Below are positions 29,569 through 39,495 of a stretch of DNA of 64,000 nt, piece by piece (within the stretch, counting starts at the first letter, position 1; each line of letters begins with the position of its first letter). The notes below the pieces were generated by a model, which saw nothing but the letters and a program-made list of their open reading frames with translations, did not search any database and was not told the origin of the DNA. The DNA lies in contig JAEPON010000003.1 in NCBI GenBank assembly GCA_017642895.1, forward strand, positions 343,772 through 407,771, written 5' to 3'. A program made the translations under genes and the position numbers. The stretch comes from Roseitalea sp. Its GTDB lineage: Bacteria > Pseudomonadota > Alphaproteobacteria > Rhizobiales > Rhizobiaceae.

Positions 29569-30030
29569 ATGCCGCGCAAAAGCCCGTTTGTGACCATTGG
29601 CGAGGTCGCCGCCCGCACCGGGCTCGCCGTTTCGGCGATCCGCTATTATGCCGATGAGGGGCTGATCGCCGCGCTGCGCAGCGAAGGCGGCAACCGCCGC
29701 TTCACCCGCTCGGAAATCCGCAAGGTGTCCTTCATTGCCATCTCGCAGCGGCTTGGTTTCTCGCTGGCCGAAATAAGGGCGCAACTGGACCTTCTGCCCG
29801 GCGACCGTCCGCCGACAAAGAGCGACTGGGAGCGGATCAGCACCCGGTTCCGGGACGGGATCGATGCACGGATCGCCAGGCTGGAGCGCCTGCGCGACCG
29901 GCTCGATGGCTGCATCGGCTGCGGTTGCCTGTCGCTGAAAAGCTGCGCGATCTACAATGGCGACGACAAGGCCGCCAGGCTGGGCCCGGGCGCCAATTGG
30001 GTGGAAAACCGCGAATCGGATTTGGGCTGA
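29569..30030 (+). CDS. soxR: Redox-sensitive transcriptional activator SoxR
   Basis: 153 residues from the ATG at 29569. MerR-type winged helix (TIGEVAARTGLAVSAIRYYADEGLI), dimerisation helix, and the SoxR-specific 2Fe-2S cysteines in CIGCGCLSLKSC (C-x2-C-x-C-x5-C). The cluster is oxidised by redox-cycling compounds to switch on targets. No soxS is nearby, as in most non-enteric bacteria; the divergent VOC gene across the SoxR box is the evident target, with likely autoregulation. Confidence 0.96.
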   Translation: MPRKSPFVTIGEVAARTGLAVSAIRYYADEGLIAALRSEGGNRRFTRSEIRKVSFIAISQRLGFSLAEIRAQLDLLPGDRPPTKSDWERISTRFRDGIDARIARLERLRDRLDGCIGCGCLSLKSCAIYNGDDKAARLGPGANWVENRESDLG

Positions 30031-30034
30031 GCGG

Positions 30035-30502
30035 TCACGGACCGGCGGGCGGGACAACCGGCGCCCGCATGTCCCGGTGCGGGATGCCGGCATCCATGTA
30101 GACATCCGAACAGACCGAAAAGCCGAGCTTCTCGTAGAACGGCAAGGCGTGCACCTGGCTCGACAGGACAAACATCCGGCCGGCCGCATCGGCCTCATTC
30201 GCAAGATCAGCCATCATGAAACGCATCAGCGCCGCGCCAACGCCCGTACCCCGCGCCGGCGGCAGCACCGCGACGCGCTGGATCTTGTAGCGATCCGCAA
30301 GCGGCATCACGCGCCCGGTACCGACCGGCCTGTCGACGCCGATCGCTAGATAATGGATGCAATCGCCGTCGCGCCCGTCGCGCTCCAGCGCTTCCTCGAC
30401 ACACTGCTCGCGCACGAACACCTGATGGCGGATCGCCATGCAGGCCGCCATGTCGTCTTTCCCCTGCGCGCGGCGCAGCATCCAGTCATTGTCCGCTGTC
30501 AT
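30035..30502 (-). CDS. GNAT family N-acetyltransferase
   Basis: 155 residues. The acetyl-CoA binding motif A is seen in RVAVLPPARGTGVGAALM (R/Q-x-x-G-x-G form), preceded by a conserved VFVREQCVEEALERDG segment typical of ElaA/YjgM-like GNATs and followed by ALPFYEKLGF. Substrate unknown. It follows the small 80-residue gene with three bases between stop and start, so the two form an operon, and it is convergent with soxR four bases away. Confidence 0.9.
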   Translation of the reverse strand: MTADNDWMLRRAQGKDDMAACMAIRHQVFVREQCVEEALERDGRDGDCIHYLAIGVDRPVGTGRVMPLADRYKIQRVAVLPPARGTGVGAALMRFMMADLANEADAAGRMFVLSSQVHALPFYEKLGFSVCSDVYMDAGIPHRDMRAPVVPPAGP

Positions 30503-30505
30503 CGG

Positions 30506-30748
30506 TTAGTCCGCGGTCGGCAGGCGGCGCATTGTGAATTCGATGACATCGCCGTCGAGCACGCGCCAGCTCTCGACCTGCGTCCAATAGGCGGCCTTGG
30601 GGTATTGGTCGAACCATTCGCGCGCCTTGCGCCGTGCTTCCGGGCGGCTCAGCCGATAGGTCTCGCGCACAAAGCCGGACGGGCCGCTTGCACGGCTGGC
30701 TTCCAAATGGCGGTTGACGAGCGCACGCGGCGGCTTGGGCGGAGCCAT
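30506..30748 (-). CDS. Small conserved-looking hypothetical protein, 80 residues
   Basis: The frame stays open far upstream as antisense of hemF, but the ATG at 30748 has a strong GGAGGG ribosome site and gives a compact protein. It is basic and rich in aromatic residues (SGFVRETYRLSRPEARRKAR, EWFDQYPKAAYWTQVESW) and ends IEFTMRRLPTAD. No signal or membrane segment. Operon partner of the GNAT gene. No family recognised. Confidence 0.65.
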   Translation of the reverse strand: MAPPKPPRALVNRHLEASRASGPSGFVRETYRLSRPEARRKAREWFDQYPKAAYWTQVESWRVLDGDVIEFTMRRLPTAD

Positions 30749-30878
30749 CTGTTCCCTCCGGCCGCGACGATAGCACATCGCCGGCGCGCGCCAAGCCCCA
30801 TCGAGGGCGGCTTGGCAATCCGGGCGATGCGCGATAGGCACGGCTTTATCGGGCACGAAGGGCAAACGGGTTTGAACC

Positions 30879-31793
30879 ATGGTTGAACGGCCAGAGCTGC
30901 CGGCGGGACTGCCGGCGGACATCGAGGACAGGAAACGGCAGGCCAGCGCCTGGTTCGAGGAACTGCGCGACCGCATCTGCGCCGCCTTCGAAAAGATCGA
31001 GGACGATGTCACCGGCCCGTTCGCCGAATATGTGCCCGGCCGGTTCACCAGAACCCCCTGGGAACGCGATGGCGGCAAGGGCGGCGGCGGCGTCATGTCG
31101 ATGATGCACGGCCGTGTCTTCGAAAAGGTCGGCGTGCACACATCGACCGTGCATGGCGAATTCTCGGAGGAATTCCGCAAGCAGATACCCGGCGCCGACG
31201 CCGATCCGCGCTTCTGGGCCTCGGGCATTTCGCTGATCGCCCATCCGCAAAACCCGAACGTACCGGCCGTGCACATGAACACGCGCTTCGTTGTCACCAC
31301 ATCCTGGTGGTTCGGTGGTGGCGCCGACCTGACGCCCGTGCTCGATGCGCGCCGCACCCAGGACGATCGTGACAGCCTCGCCTTCCACAAATCGTTCGAA
31401 CTGGCCTGCTCCAAGCACGCGGTGGCGGACTATCCCAAGTTCAAGGCCTGGTGTGACGACTATTTCCACCTCGCCCATCGCGACGAGCCGCGCGGCATTG
31501 GCGGCATCTTCTATGACTGGCAGCATTCGGGCGATGCAGCCGGCGGCTGGGACGCCGACTTCGCCCTGACCCAGGATGTCGGCCGCACGTTTCTGGTGGT
31601 CTACCCGCACCTGGTGCGCGGCAATTTCAACAACAACTGGACCGACGCCCAGCGCGAGGAGCAACTCGTGCGGCGCGGCCGCTATGTCGAGTTCAACCTG
31701 CTTTATGATCGCGGCACGATCTTCGGCCTCAAGACCGGCGGCAATGTCGATTCGATCCTGTCGTCCATGCCGCCGGCGGTGAAATGGCCATGA
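30879..31793 (+). CDS. hemF: Oxygen-dependent coproporphyrinogen III oxidase
   Basis: 304 residues, normal for HemF, which converts coproporphyrinogen III to protoporphyrinogen IX with O2 in heme synthesis. Family blocks present: [53 protein letters not shown], the [10 protein letters not shown] region and [20 protein letters not shown] near the C-terminus. The ATG at 30879 follows an AT-poor spacer; divergent from the 80-residue gene. Confidence 0.97.
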   Translation: MVERPELPAGLPADIEDRKRQASAWFEELRDRICAAFEKIEDDVTGPFAEYVPGRFTRTPWERDGGKGGGGVMSMMHGRVFEKVGVHTSTVHGEFSEEFRKQIPGADADPRFWASGISLIAHPQNPNVPAVHMNTRFVVTTSWWFGGGADLTPVLDARRTQDDRDSLAFHKSFELACSKHAVADYPKFKAWCDDYFHLAHRDEPRGIGGIFYDWQHSGDAAGGWDADFALTQDVGRTFLVVYPHLVRGNFNNNWTDAQREEQLVRRGRYVEFNLLYDRGTIFGLKTGGNVDSILSSMPPAVKWP

Positions 31794-31895
31794 TGCCTTT
31801 TCCCGCCTGCGCTTGACCTGAAGCAAGGCACCACCGGCACAAAATCGCCAAAACTACACTCCATGATGACCTTACGTCACCAGAGGAGGCGGATG

Positions 31896-32075
31896 ATGAA
31901 GGAATTCAAGTGCGGCCAGCTCGTGCCCGGTTGTGACTGGCACACCCACGCCAACGAGGAAGCCGAGATCATCAGGCGCGCGACCGAACATCTGCGCACC
32001 GCGCATGGCGAAGCCCATATGCGCGAGAACCTGGTCGAAGAGATCAAGAAGCGCGTGCACGACGTGCCGGCCTGA
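31896..32075 (+). CDS. DUF1059 protein
   Basis: 59 residues from the second ATG of an ATGATG pair at 31893/31896; AGGAGG upstream is best spaced to the second, which gives the family start MKEFKCGQLVPGCDW. The Cys6/Cys13 pair with HTHANEE and a closing His-rich helix (EHLRTAHG) suggests a small metal-binding domain. Function of DUF1059 is unknown. Confidence 0.88.
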   Translation: MKEFKCGQLVPGCDWHTHANEEAEIIRRATEHLRTAHGEAHMRENLVEEIKKRVHDVPA

Positions 32076-32080
32076 CGACA

Positions 32081-33313
32081 TCATTCCGGAACGGGCACGT
32101 CCGCCAGAAGCGTGTCGCGGTCGAGCGCAAATCCGCTCTCGACCCAGCGCTTTTCGAGCGCGTGCAACGCGGTGCCGAGCGCCGGCCCGCTGTCAAATCC
32201 CTGCGCCATCAGATCGCGCCCGGTCACGGGAAAGGCCGGCCGCGTCCATGATTGCGCATGATCGAGCAATCCGACGAGGGACCGCGCGCCGGCGTCCTCC
32301 GGCCCCAGCCCGGCAATGTCGAGCCGCATCCGGTCGCTGATCGCCTGCGGGTCGCCCTCATACAAAAGCCGTTCGAAATCGTCGGTCGCCATGTCCGGCG
32401 CAACGCCGTCCGTTTGGGAGACCGAAACCAGCCTTTCACGAACCCGGTTGCCGGTCTTCCAGCGATCACAGAGCGTTTCGACCACATCGGTTCGCAGCGG
32501 GATCAACGTCATGAGCCGCAGCACGGCGTCAGATTGCCAACCCAGAGCGCGCTCGGCGGCCATCAGCGCGTGAATGCCGTCAATGCCCCATTTCTCGCTT
32601 TCGGGGAGCACAAGCGACAAAACGCCCGCCTGCCGCATCCACAACAGCGCGCGCGACGGGTCGGGCGCGGCAAGAAGCTTGCGCATCTCGGCCCAAATCC
32701 GCTCCGCGGAGAGCCCGCGCACGCCATCCTTCAACCGCGCGCAGGCCTTCAGCCCCTCAGCATCGGGCCGGCCGCGCCCGTACCAGGCAAAAAAGCGGAA
32801 AAAGCGCAAAATGCGCAGACAGTCCTCGGCGATGCGTTGCTCCGGATCGCCAATGAAGCGCACCAGCCGGGCTTCGATATCGGCCCGGGCCCCGACCAGA
32901 TCCACCAGAGTGCCGTCGGCCTCGGCGTAGAGCGCATTGATGGTGAAATCGCGCCGCTCGGCGTCATGCTGCCAACTGCGTCCGAAACGCACCACCGCCC
33001 GCCTGCCATCGGTCTCGACGTCCTCGCGCAGCGTGGTGATCTCATAACCGTGCCCGTCGATGACGGCGGTCACCGTACCATGCTCCATGCCGGTATCGAC
33101 GGCCTTGATGTCCGCCGCCTGAAGCCGCCGCATCGTTTCGCCCGGCGGGCATGTCGTGGCGATGTCGATATCGGTGACCGGCTGGCCCGTCAGCGTATTG
33201 CGGATCGCGCCGCCGACAATGCGCGCTTCCTCGCCATCTGCGCCGAGCAGCGCCAGAAGCCGCCGCGGCCCCGGATCGTTCAGCCACGGTGTATCGAGCC
33301 GCCCGGCGCTCAT
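32081..33313 (-). CDS. cca: CCA tRNA nucleotidyltransferase / poly(A) polymerase family
   Basis: 410 residues. Class II nucleotidyltransferase: IVGGAIRNTLTG, catalytic DIDIATTC (Asp-x-Asp), the RDFTINALY motif and the RNA-binding segment EDCLRILRFFRFFAWYG. The family adds or repairs CCA ends of tRNA; some alphaproteobacterial relatives act as poly(A) polymerases, so the exact role is inferred. Its start overlaps the stop of the Nudix gene by four bases (ATGA), so it is translationally coupled. Confidence 0.93.
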   Translation of the reverse strand: MSAGRLDTPWLNDPGPRRLLALLGADGEEARIVGGAIRNTLTGQPVTDIDIATTCPPGETMRRLQAADIKAVDTGMEHGTVTAVIDGHGYEITTLREDVETDGRRAVVRFGRSWQHDAERRDFTINALYAEADGTLVDLVGARADIEARLVRFIGDPEQRIAEDCLRILRFFRFFAWYGRGRPDAEGLKACARLKDGVRGLSAERIWAEMRKLLAAPDPSRALLWMRQAGVLSLVLPESEKWGIDGIHALMAAERALGWQSDAVLRLMTLIPLRTDVVETLCDRWKTGNRVRERLVSVSQTDGVAPDMATDDFERLLYEGDPQAISDRMRLDIAGLGPEDAGARSLVGLLDHAQSWTRPAFPVTGRDLMAQGFDSGPALGTALHALEKRWVESGFALDRDTLLADVPVPE

Positions 33314-33942
33314 GCGTAGAGCCCGTCATAGACCGTGCGGATGATGCCCGCCGTCACGCCCCAGATGCGGTATTCGCCATAGGGCATTTCGAGGAAGTAG
33401 CGGCGCTTGCCGTTCCAGACAAGACTCCCCTTCCGATGATTGTCGCGGTTCATCAGGAACGCCATCGGCACCTCGAAAACGCTCTCCACCTCGTCCGCGT
33501 TGGGCCGCACGGGCGGGTCGCCCTCGATCACCGCAAGCACCGGATGGATGCGAAAACCCGAACCGCTGAGATAGACCGGCAGGCGTCCCACGGCTCGCAC
33601 CGCGTCTTGGGGTATGCCGGTTTCCTCTTCGCATTCGCGCAAGGCCGCCGCTTCCGGCGTTGCGTCCTCGGGGTCGATGCGCCCGCCCGGCAGCGCAATC
33701 TGCCCTGAATGGGTGCGCAGCGCCTCGGTGCGCTTGGTAAGCAACATGTGAGCGCCGTCGCCGCGCTCGATGACGCCGACGAGAACCGCCGCATCCTTGC
33801 GCGCCATCGCCCGGATCGTCTCCGTCGCGTCGGGATTGTAGCGAAAATCGCCGGCTTCGGGACCCGACGCGTCGCCGCGCTGCACGGCCCGGTCAGAAAA
33901 ATCGGCGACGCCGAACGGCGCGGCGCGCATCCCGACGGTCAC
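33310..33942 (-). CDS. CoA pyrophosphatase, Nudix family (NudL-like)
   Basis: 210 residues. The Nudix box is complete from GGRIDPEDATPEAAALRE through ECEEETGI, preceded by the NUDIX-associated LLTKRTEALRTHSGQIALPG typical of the CoA diphosphatase (YeaB/NudL) subfamily, which hydrolyses CoA and acyl-CoA. Middle gene of a DUF1285-Nudix-cca operon with four-base overlaps at both ends. Confidence 0.92.
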   Translation of the reverse strand: MTVGMRAAPFGVADFSDRAVQRGDASGPEAGDFRYNPDATETIRAMARKDAAVLVGVIERGDGAHMLLTKRTEALRTHSGQIALPGGRIDPEDATPEAAALRECEEETGIPQDAVRAVGRLPVYLSGSGFRIHPVLAVIEGDPPVRPNADEVESVFEVPMAFLMNRDNHRKGSLVWNGKRRYFLEMPYGEYRIWGVTAGIIRTVYDGLYA

Positions 33943-34568
33943 GACGCGGCCTCGGCCAGCGCCGCTTCCAGATCGGCGCTCTTCATGACCGGAAAGGCCT
34001 GGCCGTCAGAATGGACGACGAACATCGATGTGCCGTCGATTGCCTCATGCGAACCCAGCGCGATCAGGTCGTACATCACCGCCCGCGTCACCAGCGCCTC
34101 CAGCCGGCCGCGCACATGCACATAGGGTTTGACGCCCATGGTCTGCGGCTCGATCTCAAAGCGCAGCGGATGGCCTTCGCCAGCCTCGACCACATCGCCC
34201 ACATGGGTGCGGAACGTCAGAACCTGTCGCCCGTTCCGTTCGCCCGCATGCATCTCGACGGCGAGGAACGGCGCATCGGCCACCCGGATGCCGACCTTTT
34301 CGACCGGCGTGACCAGATATGTCCTGCCATCCTCGTCCTTGCGCAACACGCTCGAGAACAGCTTGACCAGTGCCGGGCGCCCGATCGGCGTGCCCATATA
34401 GAACCAGGTGCCGTCGCTGGCGATCTCCATGTCCAGATCGCCGCAAAAGGGCGGGTTCCATTGCTCGACCGGCGGCGTGCCGCCTCCCTCGCCGGCCCGC
34501 GCCACCAGCGCTTCGAGCCCCTTGAGGTCCGCAGGAGGTGCCGCCTTTGATTCGCCGTTTTCCGCCAT
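33939..34568 (-). CDS. DUF1285 protein
   Basis: 209 residues. DUF1285 landmarks: PPVEQWNPPFCGDLDMEIA, GTWFYMGTPIGRPALVKLFSSVLR, YLVTPVEKVGIRVADAPFLAV. Cytosolic, function unknown. First gene of the tightly overlapping operon with the Nudix hydrolase and cca, an arrangement often seen in related bacteria. Divergent from the MoxR operon across ~150 bases. Confidence 0.92.
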   Translation of the reverse strand: MAENGESKAAPPADLKGLEALVARAGEGGGTPPVEQWNPPFCGDLDMEIASDGTWFYMGTPIGRPALVKLFSSVLRKDEDGRTYLVTPVEKVGIRVADAPFLAVEMHAGERNGRQVLTFRTHVGDVVEAGEGHPLRFEIEPQTMGVKPYVHVRGRLEALVTRAVMYDLIALGSHEAIDGTSMFVVHSDGQAFPVMKSADLEAALAEAAS

Positions 34569-34716
34569 TCACCTTTCCAAAGCCGGGGCCGTAGCCAAAT
34601 GCTGTGGAGTCACGAAATAGTCACCCCCGGCGCACTTGTCAGCACCCGGCCTTGATTTACCTTCGGTCGGACAACCCCGGCGCGAAGCGCTTTTCAAGGG
34701 TCGATGGGAGATTGAG

Positions 34717-35724
34717 ATGAGCGTTCATGCCACCACCGAAACCGTCGACGAGGCCGCCATCGTCGCCCAGGCGGAAACGGCGCTTGGCGACATCGCCAAC
34801 ATCAAGAGCGAGATCGGCAACGTCATCTTCGGTCAGGAAGATGTCATCCAGAATGCGATCGTTTCGATCCTGTCGGGCGGTCATGCGCTACTGGTCGGCG
34901 TGCCGGGCCTTGCCAAGACCAAGCTGGTCGACACGCTCGGCACGGTGCTGGGGCTGGACAGCGGCCGCATCCAGTTCACGCCCGACCTGATGCCCGCCGA
35001 TATTCTCGGCTCGGAGGTGCTTGAGGAGGACGAGGACGGCAAGCGCCATTTCCGCTTCGTCAAGGGACCGATCTTCACCCAGCTTTTGATGGCCGACGAG
35101 ATCAACCGCGCAAGCCCGCGCACCCAGTCGGCGCTGTTGCAGGCCATGCAGGAATATCACGTCACCGTCGCCGGCCAGCATTACGACCTGCCCGCCCCGT
35201 TCCACGTTCTGGCCACGCAAAACCCGCTCGAACAGGAAGGCACCTATCCCCTGCCCGAAGCGCAGCTCGACCGGTTCCTGATGCAGATCGACATCACCTA
35301 TCCGGAGATTGATGCCGAGCGCCGCATCCTGATCGACACGACGGGCATCGACGCGGCCGTCGCCAGTCCCGTGGTCACCGCGCAACGCCTTCAGGAATTG
35401 CAGACGCTGGTGCGCCGCATGCCGGTGCCCGAAAGCGTGGTCGATGCGATCCTGAAACTGGTCCGCTCGGCGCGTCCGGGCACGGGAACCGAGGCCACGG
35501 ACCGCCATGTCGCCTGGGGCCCGGGACCGCGCGCCAGCCAGTCGCTGATGCTGTGTGCCCGCGCCCGTGCGCTTTATGAGGGCCGGTTCGCGCCGTCGGT
35601 CGATGATGTGCGCGCGCTGGCCGAACCGATCCTCCAGCACCGCATGGCGCTGACATTTGCTGCCCGCGCCGAGGGCATGAGCGTTGGCACGGTGATCGCC
35701 GGCCTCGTGGACGCGCTGGAGTAA
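34717..35724 (+). CDS. MoxR-family AAA+ ATPase
   Basis: 335 residues from the ATG at 34717 after GGGAG. Walker A GVPGLAKTKLVDT, Walker B LLMADEINRASP, the ATQNPLEQEGTYPLPEAQLDRF sensor region and arginine-finger area are intact. MoxR ATPases act as chaperones that help mature or assemble membrane complexes together with von Willebrand-factor-A and DUF58 partners, which follow directly: DUF58, DUF4159 and a VWA-like membrane protein in one operon. Confidence 0.94.
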   Translation: MSVHATTETVDEAAIVAQAETALGDIANIKSEIGNVIFGQEDVIQNAIVSILSGGHALLVGVPGLAKTKLVDTLGTVLGLDSGRIQFTPDLMPADILGSEVLEEDEDGKRHFRFVKGPIFTQLLMADEINRASPRTQSALLQAMQEYHVTVAGQHYDLPAPFHVLATQNPLEQEGTYPLPEAQLDRFLMQIDITYPEIDAERRILIDTTGIDAAVASPVVTAQRLQELQTLVRRMPVPESVVDAILKLVRSARPGTGTEATDRHVAWGPGPRASQSLMLCARARALYEGRFAPSVDDVRALAEPILQHRMALTFAARAEGMSVGTVIAGLVDALE

Positions 35725-35734
35725 CCGGCCCCGC

Positions 35735-36673
35735 ATGGCGACAATCGGACAAAAAAGCGAACGGGCCGGTCAGGCGCACACCCTGCAAAGGGCACGCCAC
35801 CGCGCTTCGCTCGTGCCCGACCTTCTGGTCGATGCGCGGCGCATCGCCAACACCGTCATGGCCGGTTGGCACGGCCGCCGCAAACGCGGCATCGGCGAAA
35901 CCTTCTGGCAATACCGGCCCTATCAGGCCGGAGAGACGCTGGCGCGGATCGACTGGCGCCGCTCGGCCCGCGATGACCACACCTATGTGCGCGATCTTGA
36001 ATGGGAAGCCGCGCACACGGTCTGGATCTGGGTCGATCTGTCGCCGTCCATGCTGTTCCAATCGCGCGGCGCGCGCACGTCCAAAGAAGAACGCGCACTG
36101 ATCGTCGCGATCGCCATGGCTGATCTTCTCTCCAACGCCGGCGAACGCATTGGCTATCCGGGGCTGTTGCGCCCACGCGCCTCGCGCAATGGCGCCGAGC
36201 GGCTGGCCACCGCGCTGATGGGCGATCTCGGCCATCCCAACGATGACTGGCCGCCGCTGACCATGGTGCGCCGCTTCTCGGAGATGCTGATCGTCAGTGA
36301 TTTCCTGCGCCCGGTAGAAGACTGCGAAGCGTTTCTGAACGATGTCGCCCGGCACGGCCCGCGTCCGCATCTGGTCGAGGTGGCCGACCCGGCCGAGGAG
36401 GATTTTCCCTATAAGGGCCGCACCGAGTTCCTCGATCCCGAAACCGGCGAGCGCATCACGTCCGGCCGCGCCCAGGACTGGCATGACGAGTATACCGAAT
36501 TGCGCGCCGCGCGCCGTGATGCGCTGCGGCATCGCGCCCATGCGCTCGGCGGCAGCTTCACCGTCAGCCGCACAGACCGTCTGGCCTCGGAAACTTTGGT
36601 GCGTCTGCATGGCCTGATGACCGGCAATCCCGAGGAAGTCGCCTCGACCGAGGCGCCCGGTGATTCGCCATGA
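35735..36673 (+). CDS. DUF58 protein
   Basis: 312 residues. Central DUF58 motif: RKRGIGETFWQYRPYQAGE, ARIDWRRSARDDHTYVRDLEWE, followed by a VWA-like VWIWVDLSPSMLF with the MIDAS-like DLSPS. Soluble, expected to bind the membrane proteins encoded downstream. Ten bases after moxR; overlaps the next gene by four bases (ATGA). Confidence 0.92.
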   Translation: MATIGQKSERAGQAHTLQRARHRASLVPDLLVDARRIANTVMAGWHGRRKRGIGETFWQYRPYQAGETLARIDWRRSARDDHTYVRDLEWEAAHTVWIWVDLSPSMLFQSRGARTSKEERALIVAIAMADLLSNAGERIGYPGLLRPRASRNGAERLATALMGDLGHPNDDWPPLTMVRRFSEMLIVSDFLRPVEDCEAFLNDVARHGPRPHLVEVADPAEEDFPYKGRTEFLDPETGERITSGRAQDWHDEYTELRAARRDALRHRAHALGGSFTVSRTDRLASETLVRLHGLMTGNPEEVASTEAPGDSP

Positions 36674-39495
36674 TCGGCGCGATTGGCTTCACCTTTCCCG
36701 CGGTGCTCGCCGCGCTGGCGCTGCTGCCGCTGATCTGGTGGCTACTGCGGCTGATCCCGCCACGTCCGCAGACCGAATTGTTTCCGCCGCTGCGCATTCT
36801 TGCAAGGCTCGTCAAGAAAGAGGAGACACCGGCCAAGAGCCCATGGTGGCTGACCGCGCTGCGCCTCGGTCTGACAGCACTCGTCATCCTCGCGCTTGCC
36901 CGGCCGATCCTGAACCCGCAAAGCGAACTGGCCTCGGGCGACGGGCCACTGCTGATCCTGATCGACAATGACTGGTCAGCGGCACCCGACTGGGACGATC
37001 GCATCCGGACGGCCGGGGCGCTCGTTGCCCAGGCCGGCAATCAGGGCCGCCCGGTGGCGCTGGCACCAACGGTCGCCGGGCCCGCGGCGCCCGTCCAACT
37101 CATCGATGCGGGCGCTGCCGCCGACATGCTGGGCGCTATCGAACCGGTGGCCGGAAGGGCCGAGCGCGATGCGGCGCTGGCGCGGCTGCTGGCCGCCGCC
37201 GAAACAGCCGACGCACCGCCGGTTCTGGTGTTGATCGACACGGGGCTTGCCGAACCCGACGGCGAAGCGCTGAATGCTCGGCTGGCCGATGCCGGCCTTG
37301 GCGGCCTTCTGCGCTTTTCCGCCGCCGACCGCGCGCTGACAGCCATTACCGCCGCCGACAACCGCACGGACGGTTTCACCCTGGGCTTGGTGCGCACGCC
37401 AACGGCTGCCGATACGGCAAGCGTTGCGCTTTATGACAGCCGCGAGCGGCTTCTGGGCCGCAGCGAGACCACATTCGAGGCCGGCGCCGCCGAAACCACC
37501 ATCACCTTCGACATTCCGTTCGAACTGCGCAACGACATAGCGACCGCCCGGATCGACGGCGCGCCCCATGCGGGCGCGGCCTTCCTTCTGGACGAAAACA
37601 ATCGCCGACGCCGCGTAGCGCTGCTGACGGGTCTTGCCGGCGACGAGGCGCAGCCGCTTCTGTCACCGCTCTTCTACATTTCGCGGGCGCTGGCGCCCTT
37701 TGCCGACCTGATCGAACCGCGCACCGGCGACCTCAGCATCGACATCCCCGAAATGATCGACCAAGGCCCGGCGATGATCGTCATGGCCGACATTGGCGTG
37801 CTGCCTTCGGCGGCCGCCGACCGGATCGATGAGTGGCTGGCCGCCGGCGGAACGCTCGTCCGCTTCGCCGGGCCGCGCCTTGCCGCCTCGGCCAACGATG
37901 ATCCCCACCTGCCCGTGACGCTGCGCGCCGGCGAACGTGCCCTTGGCGGCGCCCTTTCATGGAGCGAGCCGCAGGCGGTGGCCGCCTTTGGTGCCGAAAG
38001 CCCGTTCGCGGGGCTGGATGCACCGCGCGATGTCACTGTCACGCGCCAGATTCTCGCCCAGCCCGACGCCGATCTCGCCGACCGGACCTGGGCGAGCCTT
38101 GCCGACGGCACGCCGCTGGTCACCGGCGACAGGCGCGGTGAAGGTGCGATCGTCCTGTTCCACGTCACCGCCGAGGCGACCTGGTCGAACCTGCCGATCA
38201 GCGGCACCTTCGTCGACATGCTGCGGCGGATCACCGATTTCGCGCGCAATACCGAGCCGGGCAGCGTCGCGGCACCAACGGCTGCGGAGGGCGATGCCAC
38301 CCTGCCGCCGCTGCGCATCCTGCGCGCCGACGGTGCCCTTGCCGTGCCGCCGGCCCATGTCCGGCCGCTCGACACCCGGTCCGAGGCCCGGCCCGGGTTC
38401 GAAAACCCGGCTGGCCTCTATGGCAGCCCGGAAGGTTTCGTCGCCCGCAACGTGCTCACGCGCGATGAGACGCTGGCGCCATTCGCACCCGCCGCGCCCG
38501 GCCTCGATATTGCCGAACAATCGCTGGTCGCCGAAGACGAAACCGATCTGAGCGGCTGGCTGTTTCTCGCTGCCTTCCTGCTGCTGATCGCAGACACACT
38601 CGCGGTGCTGTGGATCAATGGCCGCCTGTCGTTCGCCACCGCGCCGCGCCGGGGCGCGCCGGCGGGCGCCGCCATCGTCCTGATCGCCGGCGGCCTTGTC
38701 CTCGGCCTTGCCGCCAGTCCCGCGCACGCCGACGATACGCGGCCGGGCGATGATCTGATCCTCGACGCGCTGGAGACGACGCGCATCGCCTATGTGCTGA
38801 CCGGCGACCGGACGGTCGACGAGACGACCCGTGCCGGCATTGACGGGCTGACCCGCTTTCTGGCCTCGCGCACCGCGTTCGAGCCGGGCACGCCCGTCGG
38901 CCTCGACATCGAGGCGGACGAACTGGCCTTTTATCCGCTGATCTATTTTCCGGTCAGCGCCGGCGGCGACATGCCGTCCGAAACGGCCGTCGCGCGGCTT
39001 GATGCCTACATGCAAAATGGCGGGACGATCCTGTTCGACACGCGCGACCAGCTCACCGGATCGTTCATCGATGGTGCGACGCCGGAAACCGAGCGGCTGC
39101 GCGACATCCTCGACGGCCTCAACGTGCCGCCCCTGGAACCGGTGCCACCGGACCATGTGCTGACCAAGGCGTTCTACATTCTCGACAATTTCCCCGGCCG
39201 CTATTCTGGCTCGCCGCTTTGGGTCGAGGCGTCGGCGATCGAGGACGGACGCGCCGACCGGCCGGTGCGCACCGGCGACGGCGTGACGCCGATCATGATT
39301 ACCGGCAACGATCTGGCCGCCGCCTGGGCGCTCGACCAGGACGGCCGGCCGCTGCATGCCATCGCCACGGGCGACCCGCTGCAGCGCATCTATGCGTTCC
39401 GCTCGGGCGTCAACATCATGATGTACATGCTGACCGGCAACTACAAGGCGGACCAGGTGCACATTCCCGCCCTTCTCGAACGGCTGGGTCAGTAG
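36670..39495 (+). CDS. DUF4159 membrane protein with BatA-like N-terminus
   Basis: 941 residues. The first ~85 residues are a BatA-type N-terminal domain with two membrane segments (FPAVLAALALLPLIWWLLRLIPP, LRLGLTALVILALARPI). A large periplasmic or cytoplasmic region follows, then further membrane helices near residues 630-690 and a C-terminal DUF4159 domain (IAYVLTGDRTVDETTRAGIDGL, FPLIYFPVS-like FYPLIYFPVS, GTILFDTRDQ). Part of the moxR operon; role unproven, envelope assembly or stress likely. Its TAG stop abuts the next ATG. Confidence 0.9.
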   Translation: MIGAIGFTFPAVLAALALLPLIWWLLRLIPPRPQTELFPPLRILARLVKKEETPAKSPWWLTALRLGLTALVILALARPILNPQSELASGDGPLLILIDNDWSAAPDWDDRIRTAGALVAQAGNQGRPVALAPTVAGPAAPVQLIDAGAAADMLGAIEPVAGRAERDAALARLLAAAETADAPPVLVLIDTGLAEPDGEALNARLADAGLGGLLRFSAADRALTAITAADNRTDGFTLGLVRTPTAADTASVALYDSRERLLGRSETTFEAGAAETTITFDIPFELRNDIATARIDGAPHAGAAFLLDENNRRRRVALLTGLAGDEAQPLLSPLFYISRALAPFADLIEPRTGDLSIDIPEMIDQGPAMIVMADIGVLPSAAADRIDEWLAAGGTLVRFAGPRLAASANDDPHLPVTLRAGERALGGALSWSEPQAVAAFGAESPFAGLDAPRDVTVTRQILAQPDADLADRTWASLADGTPLVTGDRRGEGAIVLFHVTAEATWSNLPISGTFVDMLRRITDFARNTEPGSVAAPTAAEGDATLPPLRILRADGALAVPPAHVRPLDTRSEARPGFENPAGLYGSPEGFVARNVLTRDETLAPFAPAAPGLDIAEQSLVAEDETDLSGWLFLAAFLLLIADTLAVLWINGRLSFATAPRRGAPAGAAIVLIAGGLVLGLAASPAHADDTRPGDDLILDALETTRIAYVLTGDRTVDETTRAGIDGLTRFLASRTAFEPGTPVGLDIEADELAFYPLIYFPVSAGGDMPSETAVARLDAYMQNGGTILFDTRDQLTGSFIDGATPETERLRDILDGLNVPPLEPVPPDHVLTKAFYILDNFPGRYSGSPLWVEASAIEDGRADRPVRTGDGVTPIMITGNDLAAAWALDQDGRPLHAIATGDPLQRIYAFRSGVNIMMYMLTGNYKADQVHIPALLERLGQ

